Below, in pieces: positions 45,628 to 55,859 of a stretch of DNA of 64,000 nt. The notes below the pieces were generated by a model that did not search any database, was not told the origin of the DNA, and saw only the letters and a list, made by a program, of their open reading frames with translations. This DNA comes from Pleodorina starrii. Its lineage: Eukaryota > Chlorophyta > Chlorophyceae > Chlamydomonadales > Volvocaceae. A program made the position numbers and the translations under genes. The DNA is taken from the NCBI GenBank assembly GCA_030267565.1, contig BRXU01000001.1, positions 8,504,501 to 8,568,500 of the forward strand, read 5' to 3'. The first letter of the stretch is position 1. Each line of letters starts with the position of its first letter.

Positions 45628-48600
45628 CCCCCCGGGTTCATTCGAGGTTCGCCAGAGCGCCCGCGATTCCGCCCAGGTTCCCACCCCCCAAGTTTCGTAT
45701 CGTAAGCATCAAAGCCACAGCCCTTTCTTATCGCCTCTCCCAGCCGGCTTCCGACTCTGCCCCACCTGGCCAACAAGTCTTCTCGCTCCACATCCCCCGC
45801 GGCGCTCTCCACCAGGAGTCAGGGCCGTCAGCAGCAGCAGCAGCACAAGAGCAGCGGCTCTGGGCAGGCAGGCATTCGTCAATGTTCACCCTTCATCGCA
45901 ACATCGATCTATCCTTGCCGTGTCTGCAACTATCACCTCCTGCATTGCATTAAATAGTATATTCTGCGTGGGGAAAAGGCCCACCTAGATCGTGGCCGTG
46001 TCAGCAGGGGAGGTGAAGGGACGCGTCGCTTGAACTTCCCTGGGGACATGAGAGGACGCCAAGCCTAATTAGGACGGTTAGCAGGAAGATGGGGGGGCCC
46101 GAAGATTGATCCGTCCGGATGCCAGCCAGCCAGCCAGCCAGCCTGCCTGCCAGCCTGCATGCCGCACGACGCTTGCATCGCCAACATCTTATCAATCGGC
46201 CTGGATTATTTGGCGCTTGGCTTGTTGTTGAGGCGCGGCAGATGGACCGTGCGTTAATCCGGGGAGGTAGGGTTTCCTGGGCAGACAGTCAGACAGTCAG
46301 ATAGGCAGTATGGCAGTCAGGCAGGAATATGGATCGGTACCTTCGGTAGGTGGGTGGGCACGAATGATGAACTCCTGTGAAGGGCGGCAGGTGTTGTTGT
46401 TGAATGAACCGCTTCACAGCGGGCTCAAAGGATGTCGTTTTGTTGTCGCTGTTGTCGCTGTTGTTCTGGTGTTATGGTTCAATACTCTCGGATGTGGAAA
46501 GCCACCACAGCAGCGGGCCAGTTGGCCGGACACTGCGACGGATGCAACCAGGGCGAAGGGCAGATGTGCGGACGCGATGCTCGGTACCTCTCGGTAAGGC
46601 CAACAACAGAACACCGCACCCGCACCGCACCACACGTTGCGCCCACGACTCAGTTGCGCCCACCAGACACTAATCAGAGAACGGCTCTGGCGCTTGCCCT
46701 GACCTGCCCTGACCTGCCCTGCCAAGCCTTGCAGAGGTGAGCCTGACCCAGCGTGCGCAGCAGCCATTGCCCTTCTTCCCATACGAGACGGGTCATGTCA
46801 GCAGCATTGGCCGAAAATCAGCAGTAACTCCCGGCGTAGAAGCGCGCAGTGCAGCGCTTGTTGTTGTGGTTGTTACAGCGGACAACTCCCGACTCCCGAC
46901 TTCGAAACAGCTTCTCGTGGCTGTTACATAGCTGTACGCCAGAGCGCAAACAACGCCCTGCACAGAGACACCCGCTCCGACGCATTCAGCGGTGCGGCAG
47001 CAGTGCCAGGTGCGGTTTGCACCGGCGCTGGTCCGGTTGGGGCTTGGGAGGCACCGTCTTGGAACGGCCCGTTCATGCGCCTGGTGCGCTGCCAGTGCAC
47101 ACGCCTCCGGAAGTCCGGATAGCAGCGGCCTCTTTGCTGCGGAGGCGGTTCCCCGTCCGGGTAGGTCAGCGTTTGGAGGATATGCTGCCGGTCGATTGCC
47201 GTCGTTTGCGGCTTCGACGCTTCGAGGCTCCGAGGCAGGGCTCTGATCGAGGGATCCCACACACAGGGAGAGCGCTTGAGAGCTGAGAGGAAGAGAGAGA
47301 GGGTGAGAGAGGGCCTTGCGGAGTGGGGGAAAGAGCCTGCAGAGAAGGATCCTACATTCCTACTGCGGGGAGGTCTGTCCTCTGATGACACGACGTACCC
47401 CCGTGGCCGGTTGTGTCGGAGCTTCCCCCAAACGGGGCTCGCTGCGGGTTGCTGGCGAGTGGTAGACGGCGGCCGGTAACTCGGTAGTGCCGCCCTAACC
47501 CTGGTCCTGGTTCTGGTGGGCTCCTTCCTCCTGAGCACCCAGTCGTCATCTTCAGCCCCCCTCAGCTCTGCTCGGGGTGATGGCTGCCCCGGGGGCTGCC
47601 CCCAAGAAGTGGGGCTGTTCCGGATCGTGTCTCTCTCTCTCCTCTCTCTCGCGTTGTTGGGGCCACTTCCTTCTCATCCTGCGTTCCTGATCCTAATTAG
47701 GCAACCCTCCCCGTCAGATGAGCCCACTGGGGGGGGGCGGGGCCTCTGAGTTTATAAAACCTGGACAGCCCCCGACCGGGACCTCTGGGGAATCACCCAG
47801 CCGCGCATAGCCGCCGAGCGAGCCATCCCTAACCCTAAAACCCTCATAGGAGAAGATCCGATACCTCCGCATCGGCACCTCACACACACACAGACACATG
47901 TCCGCAACTGCGCCTCGCTCCCCTCCACGTGCGCACGAGCGTGCGCGTGTCCGTGTGTCCGCGTGTCATTCCTCATCCCCCCCGCTCGCCGCGCTTGCTC
48001 TGCCCTGCCTCGCCTGATCTGATCTGACCTGACCTGACCTGACACACACTTCTGCGCCCTCCGGTAACCCCTACCGTGCATATGCCCTGCTCTGGCGTTC
48101 AACCGCTGAACACACGTCGCACCTTTGCTGCAGGGGCCCACTCTCCCTCTCCTTTTTTACGAACAATCCCATTCAGACACACGCCTCCGCCCCTCAACAC
48201 GCCGCATCTCAGAACCCCGCTGTACGGCACTGCACATGCGCCGGGCGTGTGCAGCCGCCGTCCCGCAACTCGTCCAGCACGCCATATGCCGTACAGCACA
48301 CAAAGCATCGCGCTAGTTTATATTACCGAAACGTAACTCCGCAACGCCAACGCCCGCCAAAAGCCACATACATCCTCCGCCGCCATATTCACATAAACGG
48401 AGTGCTAAACACCACCACCACCACCACCATCATCACCACCATCAGGGAACGCCAAGCCGACCTGGCTGTAGACCGGGGAACAACCGCAGAAGAAGAAGGG
48501 AGCTGAGCTCCGTCACCGAAAGTACGGCAGCCAAATACATACTGGTGCAAGACGCCACGCACAGGCACTTACGGCAGCGCGAGTTTTCAGGGGGCATGGC

Positions 48601-49918
48601 CCTCAGAACCCTCAAATCACCTGGGGGGGCCCCCCAGCTCGACATCAGAATCAACGCCCGGAAGCGCAGAAGACCGCATTCGCAATCACAATCGCAATCG
48701 CACAACCGCAGTTGGAAGCCACAAACCATGTCATGACCGCTGCCAATGTCCTGAGAGCGCAGGCGCCTCCACGACACGACACAACGCAACACTAGCTTCT
48801 CCAAGCGGCACCAGCCGCAAGACGACGTCAGTGCGACAGTGCCGTACGTAGCACGGTATCAAAAAAAATCAGAATATTGAGCGGGGGGAGATCGGGATTG
48901 CGAAAGCCCATTGCCCCTCTTCCCCCTTCCTGACAAACAACCTCTCCGCTCCACTCCGCTCTACCGCCCAGCGCCGCTTCACTCGGCCCCAACCCGACCC
49001 GACCCGACCCGCTTGCCTTGGGTCACCCTCTCGGGGACGAATCCGAATCCGGGTCCGGATTCGGATCGGGGTGTTGTGCCGACAAGGTGCCATATGACTG
49101 AGCGGGCGGGCGGGCGGGCATAGCGATAGGTGGGGAGACACCCGGACAGCAAAGACTGGACAGTGGAGACATCGGTAGGCTGCAGATACGGACGCAGGCG
49201 AGGACGCACGATACATCCGACAGTCAGTACGGCGGTGCCGTACTCACAACCGCAGTCCCGCGATATCACGACCAGCAGGACCGAGGACGCACTCACTCAC
49301 CACCGCACTCACTCACTTCCGTACATGTCGTACTAATTTGATGGCACCCTTCCAAAAGCCCCAGTCCATACAATTCACGCTCTCAATTCCCGCTCTTGAG
49401 GCAGTCGGAATCAGAAATCAACAGCAGCAGCGGCAGCAGCAGTAGCAGCGGCAGCAGGGGCTGGCGGTGGCAGCGGCGCCGAGCGCGGTGCTGCATATTG
49501 GCACCACCGCTCTCTTCCGCAGCAGAACCCGTTATCGACAATCCGCAGCGACCATTCGAACCAATGTCCCTAAAACCAGAGTACCGGTAACAAACATCAA
49601 TCCTCCGCTCCCTCAATCGCTCACTCACGAACACGGTCCGACAAAAAGCATCCGGCGCTGACATCTGACAGATTAAACCAAACACACCACCACCACGACC
49701 ACCACCACCACCACCAGCAGCAGCAGCTTCTTGAAACCCAAAGCAGTGGGGGGTCTCATCCGCCTCCAAAATATAAACACACGCAAACGCATGCGCAAAG
49801 CAAAGACGCCGGAAAGCGCACGACACAGCACAGCGCAGCACAGCACAGCACAGCACGCCCCCCTTTCTCCTTCGCCTTCCCATTTCTCCCCCGCCCTCCC
49901 CTTTCCCCCATCTCCACA
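45628..49918. other. gene-poor region with scattered simple repeats
   Basis: I see no exon with volvocine-like codon use on either strand, although long open frames occur by composition (for example minus 47538-46924). It contains CCAG/CTGC runs (about 46118-46160), a GATCTGATCTGACCTGACCT run (about 48015-48040), a CAC run (about 48411-48445) and a perfect 10-bp hairpin (CCGAATCCGG-GT-CCGGATTCGG, about 49045-49068). Part of it is probably the 3' UTR of the minus-strand gene that stops at 49919. The nearest TTACA is far away (46924). Confidence 0.4.
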
Positions 49919-50254
49919 CTACCGGCTGGACTTGACCTCCACCACCACCTCCTCTTCCTCCTCTCGCTGCTGCTGCTGCTGCTGTGGTGCAGGCGGCAGC
50001 AGCGGCGGGGCTGGCTGTTGGCTGTTGCCGCCGTTGGGCGGCGCGGCGGAGGCGGAGGCGGAGGCGGCGGCCGCGGCGGGCGCGTCCGCGCCCGCCGTGA
50101 CGGCCGCCGCTGTCGCGGCTGCTGCTGCTGCTGCACGCAGTCTGTACATGATGCGCCCCAGTGGTCCGTCCCCCTGCTGGCCGCCCTCCTGCAGGCGCTG
50201 CTGCTGCATCAAGAGAGGCGAATCCAGTTGGCTCATCTCCCGCATGCGCGACCT

Positions 50255-50290
<36 letters not shown>

Positions 50291-53200
50291 GCGGACGGAC
50301 GGACGGACAGAAGGAGAGCGGTGGCGGGAGAAGGCAGGAAGGTAATTAAGCTGGGATTCGCAAGCACAGCTTGTTTGTTTGTTTGTTTGTTTGTTCGTAG
50401 AAAATCGCCAAAAGCGACATGCCGAGGGGTGCAGCCACGCCGAAAGTGGCCGATATACGATGAGGAAACGTGCCGCGAGGCACGTGACGCGAGTTGGTTT
50501 GGGGAGAGAGGCGGGTGGGTGGGTGGGTGGACGGACCGGCGCCTCGCGCCTGCGCACCTGTACGCCTCCAGCTCCGGAGCCTGCTTGTACGGCACTGGCG
50601 CAAGTACGACACGGCGGTTGGCCGGCACCCGTACATGCGCTGGATCCAGCAGCTCAATGGTCTCCACCAGCAGCTGTTGCAGCAGGAGCAGCCGGGTCCA
50701 TCTGGGGGGGAGGGGGGGGAGGGGGTGAGGAGGAGGAGCCGGGGAGGAGGAGGGGTGGAGGTGTGAAGGTGGTTGGAGGGTGGTTGGGAGTTGGTTGGCG
50801 AGGTCGCGAGCACCGCAGCATGTTCTTTCCCCGAGCCAGCCTTCGCAGCCCCCCCTAGGCGGAGGTTGAGGGGCGGGGAGGGGCGGGAGGGCGCATCCAT
50901 CCCCTCCGGCGGAACGCCCTCAAACAGACCCCGGCGAGGCCCGGACCCCTCTCCCCACCCCCCACCCCCCGTGCGTGTGTCTCCCGTCGATTACCGGACC
51001 CACGTCCGTCCGTCCGTCGTACATTTCCCTGCTGCTAATATCCACACAGTCGTACACTTTCGCAGGGCGAAGCTGTGCCTAGCTCCGTTGTAAGATTGTC
51101 GAGCACGACTACGCGGCGCCTCGCCTCCTCCCCCCATCGGCCCCTCGGCCCCCGCATCGCATCCCAACTTTCTCCTGTCGTCTCCTTGCATGTCTCACAT
51201 CTGGCACCTCACACCCCTTTTCTCGTCTTCTCACCTGTTGAGCGGGAAGGGCCCCTGCCCCCGCCACCTCCGCCCTCCCACCAGCGCCAGAATGTCGGTG
51301 TGCACCGGCCTCAGCCAGCTGGCGAAGAATGGGTCCATGTAGTACCTGGGGGTACGAGTACGAGTACGGGAAACACACGACACGACACGACACGACGTGA
51401 AACGACACGGCAACGTGGCATAGGGCCCCGCGTATCAAGTCGTTTGATTGTCCGGTGACTCACTGCACACAGCCGCGCAAGCACACAGGCCGTATAACAT
51501 GTCGTACCACAGCGGCACTGGGCACAGCCATTGGGACCCATGGCGTCCATCCGCCCACCCGCCCTACGCGTCAGTGAGAGCTCCAGGAGGGGGTGCCCTC
51601 TCTCCAATGACCCACGGGTCGGGCCGGGTCGGATTGTGGGCGTCGAATCGGGGCCGCCGATTGGAAACCGCACTCGCTCCGTCGGGTGCCGCCGCTGCGG
51701 GTTGCGGCTCGGCTCACTCAGCCATCGCAGTCCCACCTCTCCTCCATCGCCCCCTGCCCCTTCCTCTACCCTCCTCCCCATGCCCTCGGTTCGCCTTTCC
51801 TACCCCCTCGGCCTCCCTCCTCTCGCGGCGGCCGGCCCCCAACCCCCGCTTCCCTTCTCCACCTTCCTCCTCACCCCCCTCCATCCCCCCGGTTTCGGCG
51901 CCCTGCCGCCGGCCCGCCGCTCGCCGCACCTGCTGTAAAAGTCTCCGTAGCTGAGCGTGTAGTGGCGGCTGGCCCCCATCGGCGTCACCACCATCATTGA
52001 CCCGATGGAGCGCTGAGCGCCCCGCGACACGTGGAACACGTCACGAGGCGCGGAACGACGACCGCCACCACCACCACCACCACCGGCGGCGGGTGCGAGG
52101 GAGAAGCCGGCCTCGTCGAAGCTGCTGAGACTGCTCAGACTGCCCATGGAGCTGAGGCTGCCGCCGCCGGCCGCGGAGTATAGGTCCGCCGACGCGACGG
52201 CGGCGGCGGCCGCCGCCGCCGCGGCGGCGGCGTCCCAGCCGCTGCCGGTCGGCAGCGCCGCCGACGCGCCTGACGGCGACGGCGAGGAGGAAGAGGCGGC
52301 GGAGGCGCCAGGCGGGCCGGGGAGCTCCTGCTGCTCGGGGCCCATGTCCAGATCAGGCAAGCCCAGCCCGGCCGCCGCCAGGTCGTGCTCGTCCAAGCTG
52401 CCTGCCGGGCCAACCACCAACCGTCAACCGTCAACCATTAACCGATACCGGGGCCGTTGCCGGCTTGAAGCCGCTCCCCAAGGACTGCGCTTCTCAAGGA
52501 CGGCGCTGAGGGCGGCGCTGAGGGCGAAGAAGAGGGACACGCAGCCTGTGTGCCCCTCAGATCCGTCCCCGCCCGCCCCCACCCACATACATACACATAC
52601 ACCGCTTGACTGCTTTGCTGCGGTTCTTCTGTTTGATCCCACCCAACCCGCTCCAAACCCGTTCGTGCCTGTTCGGGCTGCTTTCACTTACCCCCAACGC
52701 CCAACCCCCAATCCCCGAGCTTGCTAACGAACCGCTTCCTGGATCCTGGTGCGACATCGCCGCGGGCTCTGTGTTGCGCGCGAATTCGAATTCAATCCGA
52801 AAACGAACCCAAATCCGAATCCGAGGATGGAAAGACCCGATCCTGGCCCCCTTCCCCGCCTGCCCGCCCCCGGCCGACACCACCCCACCACCACCACCAC
52901 ACACACATAACCACCACCACCACCACCACCACCACCACCACCACCACCAACAACAACAACTGCAACACACAACCCACCACCACCACCACCCCCACCCCCA
53001 CCCCCACCAAGGCACAAGGGACTCACCGATGACGAGCTCCGAACCCACCGCCGCCGTACCCGTAGCCAACCCCGCGCCGCGAGCCGCCGCAGCCGCTGTC
53101 GCCGCCGCCGAGTCGTACACCATCACCCGCTTGGTCGGCGGCGGCGGCGATGCTGCGTTGTACGGCACGATGTGGCCGCCGGCGCCCCGCATCCGTCCGT

Positions 53201-55859
53201 ACGGCGTCGCAAAGCCCCCGCCACCGCCGCCGCCCATTGAGAACCCGGCCCCGGGTGCGGCATCGACCGCTGGAGGCCACGAGACCCCAGCCGCCGCCGA
53301 CGACGACGGCGGCGGCGGCCGCTCGCGCCAGTAGCCGCTGCTGCCGTACGCCGACGCGGCGGCGGCGGCGCCGCCGGCTTCCAGCCCCCACTCTTCTGGA
53401 AGGGCGGGCGTTCCCCGCAGCATCAGCGTGCGAGAGCGGCAGCCGGGGTGCTCTCGCTCGTCCCCTTGCTCGTACCTGCCGTACACGGCGCAACCGCACA
53501 GCGGCGGCGGCCGCCGAGGCAGAAGGCGTGCGTCAGGAGGGCACAACGGGGAGCCGTGTCTGTCTGTAATTCCGCCCACACTCTACCGCTGACGAGCGGG
53601 GGGTCACCTACGGCCGCTGAGGGCTCCCTCCTCCTCCTCCTCCTCGGGGGGGAAGAATGGCGGGAGGATTGACAGGTCGGTGCACCACGGCGCGGCAGAA
53701 CCCCAGGACCTCAGGAAAGGGTGTCTCCTCGCTTCTGTGAAGGACAGGATCAATACCGGACACCCCTCGTTTCCTTTCCTTTGCAGGTGTTTGACGATGT
53801 GGTTCGCGGATTCGCGGTGTCAATCCATCTCTTCCCTTCCCCGGGTGGTCGAAGAGGCTCGAGTTCGCCCCCCCTCCTCCCCTTCCTCCCCCCCCTTCCC
53901 TGCGGTATCTTTTTTTACCCCTCTCGTGTTTGTTTCCTCCCTCCCTCCCTCCTTCCCTCCCTCCCCTCCCGCAGCCCTCCCTCACCACTTGCGCAATGTG
54001 GCCGGGTGCGCAGAAAGTACGAACCGAAAGCTCTCCACCAACGTCGTCAACGTATCCGTACCGCCGCTATTGCTATTGCTGCTGCTAGCGCCGCCGCCGC
54101 CGCCGAGCCCCGCCGCTGCGCCGCCGCCGCCGCCCCCGCCGCCGCCGCCTTCTCCTCCTCGCTGCAGAAAGGACCTCTCGCGGGGGCCCTCCCTCCGAAT
54201 GACCTCCAGGAAGCCCAACCACTGCGGTTGGGGGCGTTGGACGTTGGATGTTGGGAGTTGGGCGTTGGGAACTTGGGATGGCCGACTCCAGCGCGAGCAC
54301 CAGCACCCCCAACCTCCACCAAACGGAACCGCTCACACACGCGCACACACACCACGTAAGGTCAGGTCACGTGCGTGCTCCCAGGCAGCGCACCCTCTCC
54401 CCTCCCCTCCCCTCCCCCTTCCCTCCCCCGCTACCTATCTCTCACGACACTCTTGCAGCCCCCTCCCCCCTCACCCCCCCTCCCAAATCCCTCCCTCCCT
54501 CCCCCCCAAAAACCACACACACAAACACACTCAAACACACACACGGTCCCACCTGCGACAACGTGAACAGCGTGTATACCACCTCCTCCTCACACACCAC
54601 ATCCCCGCTGCGCCACTCGGCCGTCAGTGTTGCGATGTGGTACAACCTGGCCTCCAGGTCCACAGTGGCCTCCAGCAGTGGCCCCCGGTAGCGAGCCACC
54701 ACGGAGCGCTCCTCGTCGGCAGCGGCCATCACCTGCCGCTCGCGCTCAACCTGAGGAGGGGGGAGGGGGGGGAGGGAGGGGAGGGAGGGGGAGGGAGGGG
54801 GAGGGAGGGGGAGGAGAGGGGGGAGAAAGTGTGGGGAGGGAGGGTGGGGAGGGAGGAGGAGAGCGGGGAGGGAGAATGGGGGAGAGCGAGTGGGGAGGTA
54901 AAGGGTGGGGAGGGAGGGTGGGGAGCTGTGCTCTTGGTGCGGTGCGGTGCGGTTGGTGTGGTTTGGGATGGAGTTGAGGGTGTGTGAGGGCGAGTGCGGG
55001 CGAGGGAGATGGACAAGGGGGGGCCCGAGGGGGATGTGACAGGGGGCCGGGAAGGAGGAAATGAACCTGAACCCGCCCATCCAACCAACCAACGGCCCGA
55101 ACGGCCCGCAGGGGGGGGGGAAACCGCGCGAACACCAGACACTGCCCTGCCGCTGCACGTAGGCACATGCCGCCCCCCCCCCCCAAACACACCACCCCCA
55201 CCCACCTCCCTGGCCAGCTCCGCGCGGCGTTTCTCCGTCAGTAACCCGCCGTACAGGTTGATCGACACGGAGATGATGGCGATGATGGCGGAGAAGACGG
55301 TGGCGAACTCGGGAGCCATCAGATTGGATACGCCGCTGAAACCCTCCAGAACGCCCGCGCGACACGTCACATCGCCACTGCCGCTGCTGCCGCTGCCGCC
55401 GCCGCGACCGCGGCGGTGGCGGCCGAGTCGGGAGGTGAGTCTCCGCCGCGGGAGCAGCGGACCAGCGGTGGCAGCGGCGCCCCACGACACGGCTGCGAAG
55501 CCGGTGCTGTGGCCGTTGGCGCCTATTTCAGGCCCTGCTGATGTTGATGACCCTGCTGCTGATGGTGAGGATGATGAGGATGACGCGGGGATGGTGGCGG
55601 CACATGCCGTGGTGGATGGCGTCGATGTAAGGCCGCTGAGCGGCGTTGTCGCTGTAGCGAACGCCGCTGCTGGACAGGCGCCGAGGAGGTGGTTTCGGAG
55701 GTGGGCATATCGCGGGGATGGCGCGCAGGTGCTGATTGCTGCCGGTGTCGATGCCCCGGCGCTGCAGGGGCCGCCGCGGTCTGTGAGGATGGTGGAGGCA
55801 ACGCCCGGCTGCCTGCAGCCCACCAGTCCCGGACCGCTTCGCGCAATCGCGCTCTGCAT
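49919..55859 (-). CDS. conserved protein of unknown function, related to an uncharacterised bacterial family; probable plastid leader
   Basis: Exons (minus): 55859-55206, 54750-54553, 54221-53986, 53475-53027, 52401-51930, 51345-51235, 50701-50558, 50252-49919; all phases fit, giving 865 residues. The first 180 residues are Ser/Ala/Thr/Arg-rich with few acids, like a plastid transit region. A single membrane segment follows (FATVFSAIIAIISVSINLYG), then a charged helix (KRRAELAREVERERQVMAAA) and the conserved core: VARYRGPLLEATVDLEARLY, YTLFTLSQWLGFLEVIRREG, VFHVSRGAQRSIGSMMVVTP, LSYGDFYSRYYMDPFFASWL, RWTRLLLLQQLLVETIELLD. From memory of protein patterns, this order (YR-PLL-A--DLQ-RL, WVEI-RRE, RGEQRAIGE, LI-LIDFLD) is typical of uncharacterised actinobacterial and cyanobacterial proteins. 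The alga adds Gly/Ala/Gln spacers. A phase-neutral 120-bp extra exon (53727-53608) is possible. No function is known to me. Confidence 0.75.
50253..50291. repeat. (CAG)n trinucleotide repeat at an intron 3' end
   Basis: About twelve CAG/GCA units directly precede (minus strand) the acceptor of the last exon of the 49919-55859 gene, supplying CTGCTGCAG as its acceptor. Confidence 0.9.
52911..53009. repeat. (CCA)n-rich intron tract
   Basis: CCACCA, CAACAA and CCCCCA units fill part of the intron between exons 4 and 5 of the 49919-55859 gene, just after the exon 4 donor (minus strand). Confidence 0.85.
54753..54905. repeat. GGGAGG-rich intron tract
   Basis: [16 protein letters not shown] units follow directly upstream (minus strand) of the exon 2 acceptor. 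On the transcribed strand this is a long polypyrimidine tract ending in CCTCCTCAG. Confidence 0.85.

Noticed and set aside
46924..47538. 204-codon minus-strand open frame
   Set aside because: Arg/Pro/Ser-rich with unconvincing codon use; more likely 3' UTR or intergenic DNA of the minus-strand gene upstream.
47825..47846. Telomere-like CCCTAACCCTAAAACCCT
   Set aside because: Resembles the Chlamydomonas telomere unit (CCCTAAAA) but is only about two units long and internal; not evidence of a telomere. A similar short match occurs near 26217.
53985..54221. Continuing exon 3 of the 49919-55859 gene to the in-frame stop after RKW as the protein end
   Set aside because: A good donor (AAGTG|GTGAGG) and a phase-matching downstream exon chain that contains conserved blocks show that the stop is intronic.
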